Shown here: piece after piece, positions 16,908-28,894 of the stretch
Numbering within the stretch: the stretch's first letter is position 1
Layout of the letters: each line of letters starts with the position of its first letter
From: Rufibacter hautae
GTDB taxonomy: Bacteria > Bacteroidota > Bacteroidia > Cytophagales > Hymenobacteraceae
Length of the DNA stretch: 64,000 nucleotides
Assembly (NCBI RefSeq): GCF_008271695.1
Contig: NZ_VKKY01000001.1
Location: 612,495-676,494 of the forward strand
Reading direction: 5' to 3'
Notes under the pieces: generated by a model
The model's input: only the letters and a program-made list of their open reading frames with translations
Databases searched by the model: none
Told to the model about the DNA's origin: nothing
Program-made: the position numbers and the translations under genes

Positions 16908-18056
16908 TCAATCCAGGAGCCGGTACATCTCAGAGGCCGCCAGCAGGAACGCCCCTACCCCGAACCCGGTGGTGGAGTTCACGTCTACCACCTGCCCGGG
17001 GATGGCTCTTTCCCCGATGGGCTGCACGTACCCTATCTTTCCGTTGGGTTGTAGCGCCGTATTGGTCAGGTAGTGGTAGCCTTTGGCCGCTATGGGAAGG
17101 TATTCTTTTTTATCCAGGAGGCCGTTGTTGATGCCCCACAGGAAACCGTAGGTGAAGAAGGCGGTGCCGCTGGTCTCGGGTCCGGGCGCGTGGGCTGGGT
17201 CCAGGATGCTTCTAGTCCAGTAACCTTCGGCCTGTTGTGAGCGGGCGATGGCGCTAGCCATGTCTTTGAAGCGCTGCTCGTACTCTTTCCGGTGTGGGGC
17301 GTTTTTGGGCAGATCTTGTAAAATCTTGGCTAAACCGGCAAATACCCAGCCATCGCCACGGGCCCAGAAATCCTTTTTACCGTTAGCGCTTTTGTGTTTG
17401 GGGTAGACGTACTTGGCATCGCGGTAATAGAGTTTTTCCTCCGCGTCATACATGATGGAATTGGCATAGCTCAGGTACTCGTGCAGTTTCTCCAGGTACT
17501 GTTTGTTCCCAGTGACCCGGTACAGCTTGGTCATGACGGGCATCACCATGTAAAGGCCATCGGCCCACCACCAGTAATCGTTTTTGGGCGTGCTCATCTG
17601 GTACTCCATGACCTCGCGGGCCCGGGCGATTTTACGGTCGTCCTTCTTGCCGTCTAATTGGTAAAGGTCAATATAGGTCTGAAAGCAGATTTGCCAGTCC
17701 CCGAAGAGCACGTAGTCGTCTTTTTCGCCGTAAGAGTATTTCCAATCGGCTTTGTTTGTGGACTTGGCGCCCATCCACTGGTTTTTCTCGGCCCAAGCCT
17801 CTGAGTACTGGCGGTACGTTTCGTCTTTGGTGATTTTGTAGGCTTCCATGTTGCCGGTGTGGTAGGCGGCTACATCCCAGAAAGCCCAACCAGGCGTGGG
17901 GTTGGTGCTTTGCCAGTAGGTGTTGGCTTTGTGCAACTGGCCCAGCACTTCTTTTTTGGAGGCCGGCAGCAAAGGATGTTTGGGCTTGGCTCCTGCTGAT
18001 GCAGTCCAGGCACCCAAGAGCAACAGCAGTGTAAAAATGGTGTTCTTTTGAATCAT
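16908..18056 (-). CDS. GH105 unsaturated glycuronyl hydrolase
   Basis: Protein of 382 residues with a signal peptide (FTLLLLLGAWTASAGA) and an (alpha/alpha)6 barrel. It shows YWWWADGLYM with the catalytic Asp166, ARGDGW near 238, and PETSGTAFFTYGFLWGI near 303. GH105 enzymes remove 4,5-unsaturated glucuronyl or galacturonyl residues left by polysaccharide lyases, in pectin and also in arabinogalactan where a Rha-GlcA lyase acts. No polysaccharide lyase gene is visible in the window. It sits next to a BNR_4 propeller gene, an arrangement I recall from arabinogalactan loci of gut Bacteroides. Confidence 0.93.
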   Translation of the reverse strand: MIQKNTIFTLLLLLGAWTASAGAKPKHPLLPASKKEVLGQLHKANTYWQSTNPTPGWAFWDVAAYHTGNMEAYKITKDETYRQYSEAWAEKNQWMGAKSTNKADWKYSYGEKDDYVLFGDWQICFQTYIDLYQLDGKKDDRKIARAREVMEYQMSTPKNDYWWWADGLYMVMPVMTKLYRVTGNKQYLEKLHEYLSYANSIMYDAEEKLYYRDAKYVYPKHKSANGKKDFWARGDGWVFAGLAKILQDLPKNAPHRKEYEQRFKDMASAIARSQQAEGYWTRSILDPAHAPGPETSGTAFFTYGFLWGINNGLLDKKEYLPIAAKGYHYLTNTALQPNGKIGYVQPIGERAIPGQVVDVNSTTGFGVGAFLLAASEMYRLLD

Positions 18057-18082
18057 GCTTATCTGATGCGGGTACGAGCCCC

Positions 18083-18118
18083 GGTTTATCTATTCTTTGC
18101 GGAAAACAGGCCTAAAAC
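18083..18118 (-). repeat. Copy of dispersed palindrome after BNR_4 gene
   Basis: GGTTTATCTATTCTTTGCGG followed by AAAACAGGCCTAAAAC. The right half is a near-consensus copy; the left arm is degenerate. It lies 6 bp past the BNR_4 stop codon in transcription sense and upstream of the GH105 start. Confidence 0.5.
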
Positions 18119-18123
18119 AAGGG

Positions 18124-19485
18124 TTAAAACTTCGGTTTCCATTCCACCACCTGGATGGACTGCGGTGGGATGGCAGTCTGGCCCTCCCCGTCTATCTGCT
18201 CCACTTTCTGCACAAACAGGTTTAGGACTTGTTTCTCCTTCCAAAGCTCGGTGTCATAGGTGGGCTCCCAGGAACCCAGCGACTCCCGTGTCAGATCCAG
18301 AAGGGCCCATTTGGGGTCTGATAGTTTGTTTATAATCAGGGCCGATGCCTTGCTGCCCCGCTCCTCGTCCCGGAAGATCATCAGCACCGAGGCATTGTCT
18401 CCGGCATTCTTCACCATAATCTGCGGACGGGCGATGGGAATGCGTTTGGTCCCCACACCGCTCAGGCTAAAAGGCGTTTTCCGGAAACCCAAGGCAAGGG
18501 ATTTCCAGCTTTTGCCATCATGGTACACCAAATGGTACTGCGGAATGGTAGAGCCCGCCTCGCGCCAGTACGTGGCGATGAAAGGATTTCCCTGCTCATC
18601 AGCGGCCATGGAGGTCTGGTTGATGAGCTCGCTGTTCTGCGGAATAATTAAGGCTTTCTCGGCCGTGGCTTCGGTGATGGGCAGGGTGTACTTCTCGCCG
18701 GTAGATTTCTCCCAGGTTTTGCCTCCGTCCAGAGATCGGGCGTAGCCCAGGTCATGGTTACTGGCGACATCGGGGCTCTCGCGCCACACCCAGGACACGT
18801 GCAAGGTGCCTTTCTTGTCCAGGTAAGCTTGCCAATACGCGTTGCGTTTTCCCTCGCCGTTGATGAGGTTGCTGTGCAGTTGCGTCCATTGCTGGGTTTT
18901 GAGGTCATAGCTGTTGATGACCAAATTGCCCTGGCCCGAGCCGCCGTCGCGGTAAAAGAACATGAGGTTGCCTTTGGGCAGACGGTAGAACTCGGGGTAA
19001 GAAACCACTTTTTCCCGCTGGCCGGTCATGGGCATCTTGTCAGTCATCTGCAGGGAGCCGGGGCGCACGCTGCGGGCGTAGTTCAAGGGGTTATTATGGT
19101 GATCCCAGGAAAGGTGCAGGAAACCGTTGCCATCTACCATGATACTGATGGTGTTGTGGGCATCAGAGGCGTTGCCCGTGAAATTGGTTTTCTGGATTTC
19201 CCAGGCAGTTGCCCCGCTTTTGCGTTTGGCCAGCATCACGGATTGGTCAGCCCCGTACCAGGCGGTGTACTGAATCCCTTTATAGGTTACCAGCGAATTC
19301 TTCCGGAAGGCCACCACGTTCACCGAGTTGTTCGCCCAGCCTTCGGCTACGGGCGTAATCTTTATACCACTGGCCTTTGTTTCAGCGGCGTTTTTAGAAA
19401 ATCGGCAGGAAAAGGCACCAAGCACCACCGCCAACGCGAGGAGATGGGAAGAAGCTTTTCTGAATGAATGTAATTGACAAACCAT
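18124..19485 (-). CDS. BNR_4-family seven-bladed propeller, GH145-like
   Basis: With the ATG at 19485 the protein has 453 residues; an in-frame GTG nine codons earlier is not needed. An N-terminal signal ends in LGAFSC, so a lipoprotein. The rest is repeated beta-propeller strands with TAWYGADQSVMLAKR, SDAHNTISIMVDGNGFLHLSWDHHNNPL (given here only to mark the His-rich first blades), YPEFYRL and NAYWQAYLDKKGTLHVSWVWR. This matches the BNR_4 group, which includes GH145 L-rhamnosidases that cut Rha-alpha-1,4-GlcA in arabinogalactan and also ulvan lyases (PL24/PL25). The adjacent GH105, plus galactan enzymes, make the arabinogalactan reading more likely. Catalytic His assignment is not certain from sequence alone. 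Confidence 0.78.
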   Translation of the reverse strand: MVCQLHSFRKASSHLLALAVVLGAFSCRFSKNAAETKASGIKITPVAEGWANNSVNVVAFRKNSLVTYKGIQYTAWYGADQSVMLAKRKSGATAWEIQKTNFTGNASDAHNTISIMVDGNGFLHLSWDHHNNPLNYARSVRPGSLQMTDKMPMTGQREKVVSYPEFYRLPKGNLMFFYRDGGSGQGNLVINSYDLKTQQWTQLHSNLINGEGKRNAYWQAYLDKKGTLHVSWVWRESPDVASNHDLGYARSLDGGKTWEKSTGEKYTLPITEATAEKALIIPQNSELINQTSMAADEQGNPFIATYWREAGSTIPQYHLVYHDGKSWKSLALGFRKTPFSLSGVGTKRIPIARPQIMVKNAGDNASVLMIFRDEERGSKASALIINKLSDPKWALLDLTRESLGSWEPTYDTELWKEKQVLNLFVQKVEQIDGEGQTAIPPQSIQVVEWKPKF

Positions 19486-19562
19486 GTGTCGCTGCTGAAC
19501 AAATGAACCCACACTTGAGCTGGCCCAAGCCGCTTTGTTTATGCTGATAAAGCCTCTTTCTT

Positions 19563-19598
19563 CTGCGCCAGCGGGGAAGTACTCCCCGCCGGCCGCAG
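19563..19598 (-). terminator. GC-rich hairpin after GH2 (LacZ-type) gene
   Basis: CTGCG/CGCAG outer arms and GCGGGG/CCCCGC inner arms around an AAGTA-type loop. Lies about 30 bp beyond the stop of the GH2 gene and before the BNR_4 start. No T-run; likely a 3' hairpin that limits read-through or protects the message. Confidence 0.55.
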
Positions 19599-19627
19599 TA
19601 AAACGAAAAGGAACCCTATCAACCTTC

Positions 19628-22900
<3,273 letters not shown>

Positions 22901-22909
22901 TCAAGGGGT

Positions 22910-25387
22910 TTATTTCACCGATGCTGAACCGGCTTCCCCTGCCATCCCGTTTTGGGCCTGTTTTACCGTAAACTCTACCGTTTGAGGCGTTAATCCGGGC
23001 GACTTGATGGTTACTTTGACCTTGCCGGGTTTCTGGTCTGCCTGCACGTAGGCCAGCAGTTTCCCGCGCAGCACTTTCCGCTTCTCAGACTGGTAATTCT
23101 CCAGGCCCGAATGGCTGCCGTTTTCCAGACCCAGAATCTTGGCAGGACCTTCCACCGTGAAGGTCAGTTCATTATCGGCGCCGTACACCAGGTTGCCTTT
23201 ACTGTCTACCACGTTGATCTCCACGTGCGCCACTCCTTTGCCATTCAAGGTTTTCTTGTCGGCTTTGGCCTGGATGGCGGCGGGTGCTGCGGCGGTAACC
23301 AACACGTCCCGGCTTACCTCTTTCCCGTTTTTGTAGGCTTTGGCCATCAGCTCGCCGGGCGCATAGACCAGGTCCCAGTAAAGGGAGCGTTGCGGGCTTT
23401 GGGCCAAGGCCTTTCTCCCCAGCGATTTGCCATTCAGGAAGAGTTCTGCCTCCTCGGCGTTGGTGAAGCAGCTCACCCGTACGCTATCGTTGGCTTTCCA
23501 ATTCCAGGTGGGGTCTGCCCTTCGGTGGCTCCAAATGCTTTTGTCCTCGGTCTTGGGCACGGGCGAGGTACCAATGTACACCATGGGTTTGTCTGCCCAC
23601 AGGCTTTGTCGGAAGTAATACTCGGGTTTCTTGAACCCGGCCAGGTCCAGCAGACCGGCGCCGTTGCTGCGGCTGGGCCATTTGCCGGCCTCGCCCATGT
23701 AGTCGATGCCGGTCCAGAGGTACTGCGCCGAGATGTAGGCATTGGTGTCCACGGCGGCCCACGCATTCAGGCGCATGCCGTTCTCGCTGCCGTAAATGAT
23801 CCGGTCCGGGTATTTGGCGTGGTCCTCTGCATAGCGTTGCTCCTGGTAGTTGTAGCCTACAATATCCAACACTTTGGGGTAATCTGTGTAATTAGACATC
23901 ACCACCCCGGCCAGCGCCGCGGTGATAGGCCGGGAAGTATCATGTTTTTTCGCGACCTCCACCAAATGCCTAGACAACTCACTCAATCTGCTGGCGGGCG
24001 GATTATTGGGCTGGTAGCCTCTGCCGTAGATCTGCGGGTTGTTGCCCGTGCTGAGCACCTCATGGGAATACGGGTCATTGGGGTAATCAATCTCGTTCCC
24101 GATGCTCCACATGATGATGGATGGCCGGTTGCGGTTGCGCAGGATCATATCTGCTAAGTCACGGTCGGCCCATTCTTTGAAGTGCTGGTGGTACCCGTCT
24201 TTGCCTGGCGTGCCTACGTTCCAACCGGCAATCCACTTGTTTTTACCGGTCTCCCATTCGTCGAAAGCCTCGTCCTGCACCAGGAAGCCCAGTTTGTCGC
24301 AGAGGTCATAGATGTAGTCGGCGTGGGGGTTATGGCTCATGCGCAGGGAATTGACGCCCCCTTCTTTCAGGGTGATGAGCCTTCTTTCCCAAACTTCCTC
24401 GGGTACGGCCGTGCCCAGAGCTCCGGCATCGTCATGGATGCAGACGCCTTTCAGTTTCATGTTCTTCCCGTTCAGGAAGAAGCCTTTGTTCGCATCAAAA
24501 GCAACGCTTCTGAAGCCCACCTGCTCCACCGTTTCATCGGTCTTTTTGCCATTCACGAACAAAGACACCCGCAACTGATACAGATTAGGCTGCTCCACCG
24601 ACCAAAGCTTGGGATTGTTCACCTGGAAGGACAAGGCTGCTTCGGCATCTTTTCCGCCGGTGACGCTTACCTGTTTCTGGGCCTGCTTTACCAGTTTGCC
24701 TCCCTTGTCCAGCAACTCGGCTTTGACCTGGATATCCGCGGCTTTAGCAGAAGCATTCGTCACCGATACTTTCACGTTAGACAAAGCCTTGGCCGCCGAT
24801 ACCTCCGGGGTGGTGAAGGCCACTCCCCACAGGCTGATGTGCACGGGCTCCACCGCCACGAGGTAGACATTCCGGTTGATGCCCGAGCCGGTATACCACC
24901 GGGAATCGGCGAACTGGGTATGGTCCACTTTCACCGCTACCACGTTGTTTCCGGTCTTGTTCAGGTGCTTGGTGATCTCGTACTGGAAGGGCGTGAACCC
25001 GTTGGGGCGTTTGCCCAAAGGTTGGCCGTTGATCCAGACCTCGCTGTTCTTGTAGACTCCGTCAAAGTACAGGAAAAGTTGTTTGTTCTGCTGGGCGGCG
25101 GGCACCTTGAAGGTCTTCCGGTACCAGCCTATGCCGCCTGGCAAGTAGCCGGTGGCACTCGCCCACTCCTGGCTGAAGGGGCCTTCAATGCTCCAGTCAT
25201 GCGGCAGGTCCAAGGTGCGCCATTGGGCATCAGAGAAACTGACGGCATCGGCTTTGGCTACGTCGCCTTTTTGGAATTTCCAGTTATCGTTGAAAAGCGC
25301 CTTGCTGCGCGGCTGTTGCGCGAATACCTGCGAGGTATAGCCCAATAACAGCATGGTGAGGAAGGCGAGTAAACTTCTATTTCTCAT
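22910..25387 (-). CDS. GH2 beta-glycosidase with DUF4982-type C-terminus
   Basis: Protein of 825 residues with a signal peptide (SLLAFLTMLLLGYTSQVFA). It opens with the GH2 sugar-binding domain (LDLPHDWSIEGPFSQ, GGIGWYRKTF), then the Ig-like domain and the TIM barrel with acid/base Glu432 in SIGNEIDYP and nucleophile Glu535 in YGSENGM. The C-terminal 200 residues hold a DUF4982-like segment (FTNAEEAELFLNGKSLGRK) and an invasin-like Ig domain (ADKKTLNGKGVAHVEINVVD). This architecture is typical of Bacteroidota beta-galactosidases but also of beta-glucuronidases, so the sugar is uncertain. 126 bp separate it from the LacZ-type gene. Confidence 0.93.
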   Translation of the reverse strand: MRNRSLLAFLTMLLLGYTSQVFAQQPRSKALFNDNWKFQKGDVAKADAVSFSDAQWRTLDLPHDWSIEGPFSQEWASATGYLPGGIGWYRKTFKVPAAQQNKQLFLYFDGVYKNSEVWINGQPLGKRPNGFTPFQYEITKHLNKTGNNVVAVKVDHTQFADSRWYTGSGINRNVYLVAVEPVHISLWGVAFTTPEVSAAKALSNVKVSVTNASAKAADIQVKAELLDKGGKLVKQAQKQVSVTGGKDAEAALSFQVNNPKLWSVEQPNLYQLRVSLFVNGKKTDETVEQVGFRSVAFDANKGFFLNGKNMKLKGVCIHDDAGALGTAVPEEVWERRLITLKEGGVNSLRMSHNPHADYIYDLCDKLGFLVQDEAFDEWETGKNKWIAGWNVGTPGKDGYHQHFKEWADRDLADMILRNRNRPSIIMWSIGNEIDYPNDPYSHEVLSTGNNPQIYGRGYQPNNPPASRLSELSRHLVEVAKKHDTSRPITAALAGVVMSNYTDYPKVLDIVGYNYQEQRYAEDHAKYPDRIIYGSENGMRLNAWAAVDTNAYISAQYLWTGIDYMGEAGKWPSRSNGAGLLDLAGFKKPEYYFRQSLWADKPMVYIGTSPVPKTEDKSIWSHRRADPTWNWKANDSVRVSCFTNAEEAELFLNGKSLGRKALAQSPQRSLYWDLVYAPGELMAKAYKNGKEVSRDVLVTAAAPAAIQAKADKKTLNGKGVAHVEINVVDSKGNLVYGADNELTFTVEGPAKILGLENGSHSGLENYQSEKRKVLRGKLLAYVQADQKPGKVKVTIKSPGLTPQTVEFTVKQAQNGMAGEAGSASVK

Positions 25388-25457
25388 TTATTAGGGGAAT
25401 TAAATGATTCAATTGTTTTTAGTTATCTCTTTGGTTTTGAGCGATTTCTCAAGAGCC

Positions 25458-25493
25458 GTTTTGGGGCTGTTTTCCTGAAAAAAGGCCTAAAAC
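25458..25493 (-). repeat. Near-consensus copy of dispersed palindrome after GH30 gene
   Basis: GTTTTGGGGCTGTTTTCCTG followed by AAAAAAGGCCTAAAAC. Outer GTTTT/AAAAC and inner TTTTC/GAAAA arms are both present, making this one of the clearest copies. It lies 10 bp beyond the GH30 stop and 70 bp before the GH2 start. Confidence 0.65.
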
Positions 25494-25502
25494 CATTTCC
25501 TG

Positions 25503-27110
25503 TCAAAGTTGCACATCGGCCACGAAGGTGATGATGGAACGGGGGGCCAGGGTGATGTTGTCCTGCTTGTCAATGCTGGTTCCCGGGGTCAGGCTTTCCT
25601 TCTCAGAAGTGACATAGGGCTTGAGGTTAGTAAGGGTAGCGCCTTTCAGCTGCATGTTCATCTGCACCGGGAAAATGCTGGGGTTGATGGCCACCAGCAC
25701 CAGTTTCTTTTGGTCGGTGTCCAGGTAGGCCGAAGCCATTAACGCGTCATTCCCTTTGCCGTTTCCGGCCACCTGCAGGTCCACACGCTCGGCTCCAGGG
25801 CGGATAAATCGGCTGTAATTGCCCAGGGCCCACAGCATCTTGCTCTGGTAGTAATTGCCGTCGGTTTTGTTCTGGTCAATGTAAATGAGGCCATCTTTGT
25901 AGTTGTAGGGCGAAATGGCCAGCCACCACTGCCAGGCTGTGGCATTGGCTACTACCAGATCGTTGTGGATGACGCGGGCCAGGTAAATGGCCGGATCAAT
26001 GCCCAAGGCGCGTTTGTTGCCGTCTATCTCACCGGCATTATCGCCCAGGATGCAGTACTCAGACTGCCAGAACTCCAGACCCGGCACAGAGGCTACTTTG
26101 TCGGCCAATCGCTTCCGGTTGGCGATGGCCTGGTCATTGGGGGAAGTGGTAAAATAGCTGTGCCCGGAGATCACCTTGCTTACATGCGGCAAGTCTGCCA
26201 CGTAATGCGGAGAGCTCTTGGAGAAGAAAGCGTCAATCTGGTTTCCCCGGTTGGGTTTATCGGCTTGCTGGTAGAGGTAATCTATTTTGCCGGCCTCAGC
26301 AATATCTATTTTAGTAGGCAGGTTTCTTCTGGCCAGCGAGGTGTTCAGCGCCCGGACAATGCCGGCTATCTCCTCGTTCATGAAGGGAGTTCCCTCCTGC
26401 CCGCCATCGCTCCAGTCCCACTGCGGCTCATTCACCGGGCTGATGTAATTCATGGTAATACCATGCACCCGTTGCACGCCCTGGATCACATCGGCGAGGT
26501 AATCAGAAAATGCCTCGAATTTGGTAGGGTCAAGATTAGGGGTACCGTTGGAGGCGTACGCCTTCCCGTTGCGGGTGAGGTTTACAGTAGGACTATTGGG
26601 AAACCCAAGGAACTTGCTGACACCGCGGGCCTGGGCGGCTTTCAAGAACCAGACCTGCCCGGCCTGGCGCTGCCAGTTATAGCTTCCGTCACTTTCCAGG
26701 AAAGACTCGGCGCGGCGCCACTCATCTTTGATTCCGCTTCCCTCTCCCTGCTGGGTGCTGCCGGCGCCCATGTTAAACCGCCACATAGACAAACCTATGC
26801 CTTTGGGCTGGCCGTTGGCGTCTGCGTCTGTACTGAACAGCAAGTCAGCGATGGCGTTCTTCTTGTTTTCGGGCCAATTTCCCACAAACTGGCAGGACCA
26901 GGCGTCTGACGCGGCAAAGTTGTCTATCTTCTGGAACCGCTTGGTCACGTCTATGGTGGCCGTTACTTTCACCGTGGCGGCAGTAGACGGGTCATCCCCG
27001 GCCCCGGTGGAACCATCGTCGGTGCAGCCCAGGAAGGCGAAGAGAGCGAAGAGGAAGCAAGATGTAGTCAAGGCAGATTTATTTAAGACCCGGGGTATAG
27101 CTTTCAGCAT
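25503..27110 (-). CDS. GH30 endo-beta-galactanase-like lipoprotein
   Basis: Protein of 535 residues with a lipoprotein signal ending in FAFLGC. A (beta/alpha)8 barrel with side beta-domain follows from about 50. The acid/base is Glu228 in SPVNEPQWDW and the nucleophile Glu351 in WQSEYCILG. The N-terminal FQKIDNFAASDAWSCQFVG and SMWRFNMGAGS resemble the GH30 subgroup that includes endo-beta-1,6-galactanases, which cut arabinogalactan side chains; this subfamily call is by recollection of motifs, not a tree. It is the first enzyme after susD, with 86 bp and a hairpin between them. A surface location as a PUL lipoprotein is likely. Confidence 0.88.
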   Translation of the reverse strand: MLKAIPRVLNKSALTTSCFLFALFAFLGCTDDGSTGAGDDPSTAATVKVTATIDVTKRFQKIDNFAASDAWSCQFVGNWPENKKNAIADLLFSTDADANGQPKGIGLSMWRFNMGAGSTQQGEGSGIKDEWRRAESFLESDGSYNWQRQAGQVWFLKAAQARGVSKFLGFPNSPTVNLTRNGKAYASNGTPNLDPTKFEAFSDYLADVIQGVQRVHGITMNYISPVNEPQWDWSDGGQEGTPFMNEEIAGIVRALNTSLARRNLPTKIDIAEAGKIDYLYQQADKPNRGNQIDAFFSKSSPHYVADLPHVSKVISGHSYFTTSPNDQAIANRKRLADKVASVPGLEFWQSEYCILGDNAGEIDGNKRALGIDPAIYLARVIHNDLVVANATAWQWWLAISPYNYKDGLIYIDQNKTDGNYYQSKMLWALGNYSRFIRPGAERVDLQVAGNGKGNDALMASAYLDTDQKKLVLVAINPSIFPVQMNMQLKGATLTNLKPYVTSEKESLTPGTSIDKQDNITLAPRSIITFVADVQL

Positions 27111-27147
27111 AGTAAATTCCTTTTGGTTTGCACCATGAGCGTAAAGA

Positions 27148-27180
27148 CTCCCATGGCGCCACGCACGTGCACCATGGGAG
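27148..27180 (-). terminator. Strong hairpin between susD and GH30
   Basis: CTCCCATGG at 27148-27156 pairs with CCATGGGAG at 27172-27180, with an inner CAC/GTG pair. It lies 15 bp past the susD stop. Without a T-run it may act as a partial terminator or processing site that lowers expression of enzymes relative to susCD. Confidence 0.65.
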
Positions 27181-27195
27181 ATCTCTGCATAAGGC

Positions 27196-28881
27196 TTAGT
27201 AACCTGGGTTTTGTTCTAACTTGTTTCCAGAGGCTTGTATCTCTGCCCTTGGGATAGGCAGCCAGTAATGCTTGGCCTGGAAACTACGACCTTCCAGGGC
27301 TACCTTCCGGTTGTACACGAAATTGGTTCCCTGTCTGGTGATCTCCATTCCGTAGGCCGGAACATTCTCGGTTTGCTCCGCGATCATCCAGCGGCGCACA
27401 TCGTAGAAGCGGTGCTCCTCAAACGCTAACTCCACCTGGCGCTCATTGCGGATGCGCTGGCGCATTTCAGCTTGGGAAAGCCCCGCGGGAAGAGGTGGCA
27501 TGTTTACGGCCTGGCGCTGACGGATCATGTTGATGGCCGCATAAACCGTTGCATCCGGACCAACCGCTTCGTTTTGGGCCTCGGCGTAGTTCAGCAGGAT
27601 TTCAGCGTAGCGGAAATAAATCCAGGGCTGTCTTCCGGCCACGTTCCAGGGGTTCTGGATAGGGTTTGTCTCATCCATGAACTTCTTGAGGTAATAACCG
27701 GTCTGGGACGTGTTCCAGTTAGACGGACCATCCTTGCTGTCTTTTCCGCCCGGGGTGAAAGTCTCTACCGCGCGTCCTCTGTACTGCGCTCCATTGTACA
27801 GGATGGTGGCATAGAAACGAGGGTCTCTGTCTGCATACGGGTTCTGCGGATTGTACCCAGAGGTTGGGTCTGTAATCATCATCCCGTTGGACATCTCATA
27901 CGCGTCTACCAGGTTCTGCAGCGGCGCATTTCCTCCCCAACCGTCATACCCATTGGGTCCGTTAGCAATCTCCAGGGCCGTATGGCGCGAATTGAGGTTG
28001 TAATAACGGGCGAAGATGATTTCATCACTGTTCCCTGCCTCATCTATGAACATGTTGGCATACTTGGGGTCTATGGTGAACAGATTCAGATCCATCACGT
28101 CCTTAGCGGCATTCGCCGCCTGCTGCCAGGTTACCGTAGTTCCGTTCTGGGTATACAGGGGGCTGGCGGCGTAGAGCATCAAGCGGGATTTCAGGGCCAA
28201 GGCCGCGCCTTTGGTGGCTCTGCCTTTCTGCCAGCTGTTGCTGTACTCTGCCGGCAAGGCGGCGGCGGCCTCGTCTAACTGCGCCGCAGCATAAGCGATG
28301 CTCTCCTGAAGGGGAGCACGCTGGAACAGGGCCGGATCTGTGAAATCCTCGCCCAACTGCGATACCTTATCTCCTACCAGCACCACCTTGCCGTAATTAC
28401 GGATCAGGTCATGGTACCGGAATGCCCTGATGAACTTCAGCTCCGCCACCAAAAGGTCCTTGTGCGACTGGCTCATGGGCACCTTGTCAATATTGGTCAG
28501 GGCATAATTCACTTCTCTTATGCTGCGGTAACTTCTACCCCATAAAGAAACTGTGATACCGGTATTCTCGGGGGCAAGCTGCCCGCGCTGCACCAGCCAG
28601 GTGTTGTCATCACTGCGGTAGATAGACTCATCGGTCAGCGAGGACCACAAGGCATATTCCCAGCCCCTTCCAAAGCCTGGAGGCGCTCCGTCTGCTTCTT
28701 TGTCCTGTAACCTGGCACCTAGATAGCGGTTGATCACGAAAGACTCAAAAAGCACCGAGTCCCCGATGATGGCTTCGTCAGATACCCTGTCTGTAGGCGT
28801 CACTTCCAGGAAATCTTCTTTACAAGAGGTAAAGCTCATTGCCAAGCCTAAGGCAACAGCCGTAAATATTTTCAGTTTCAT
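27196..28881 (-). CDS. susD: SusD/RagB-family nutrient-binding lipoprotein
   Basis: Surface glycan-binding partner of the TonB-dependent transporter. Starting at the ATG at 28881 gives 561 residues with a lipoprotein signal (Cys20 in SFTSC), 13 bp after the susC stop; an upstream ATG at 28908 would overlap susC and lengthen the signal. The alpha-helical TPR scaffold of SusD is recognisable (LVAELKFIRAFRYHDLIRNYGKVVLV, broken here by length limits, and the C-terminal RNERQVELAFEEHRFYDVRRW). Ends with LPIPRAEIQASGNKLEQNPGY, a standard SusD tail. Forms the lid over SusC. Confidence 0.97.
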   Translation of the reverse strand: MKLKIFTAVALGLAMSFTSCKEDFLEVTPTDRVSDEAIIGDSVLFESFVINRYLGARLQDKEADGAPPGFGRGWEYALWSSLTDESIYRSDDNTWLVQRGQLAPENTGITVSLWGRSYRSIREVNYALTNIDKVPMSQSHKDLLVAELKFIRAFRYHDLIRNYGKVVLVGDKVSQLGEDFTDPALFQRAPLQESIAYAAAQLDEAAAALPAEYSNSWQKGRATKGAALALKSRLMLYAASPLYTQNGTTVTWQQAANAAKDVMDLNLFTIDPKYANMFIDEAGNSDEIIFARYYNLNSRHTALEIANGPNGYDGWGGNAPLQNLVDAYEMSNGMMITDPTSGYNPQNPYADRDPRFYATILYNGAQYRGRAVETFTPGGKDSKDGPSNWNTSQTGYYLKKFMDETNPIQNPWNVAGRQPWIYFRYAEILLNYAEAQNEAVGPDATVYAAINMIRQRQAVNMPPLPAGLSQAEMRQRIRNERQVELAFEEHRFYDVRRWMIAEQTENVPAYGMEITRQGTNFVYNRKVALEGRSFQAKHYWLPIPRAEIQASGNKLEQNPGY

Positions 28882-28894
28882 ACTATTGCTGGAA

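Noticed and set aside
24182..25348. Plus-strand open frame (388 codons) opposite the second GH2 gene
   Set aside because: Same reason: an antisense shadow without motifs, over a gene with intact GH2 signatures.
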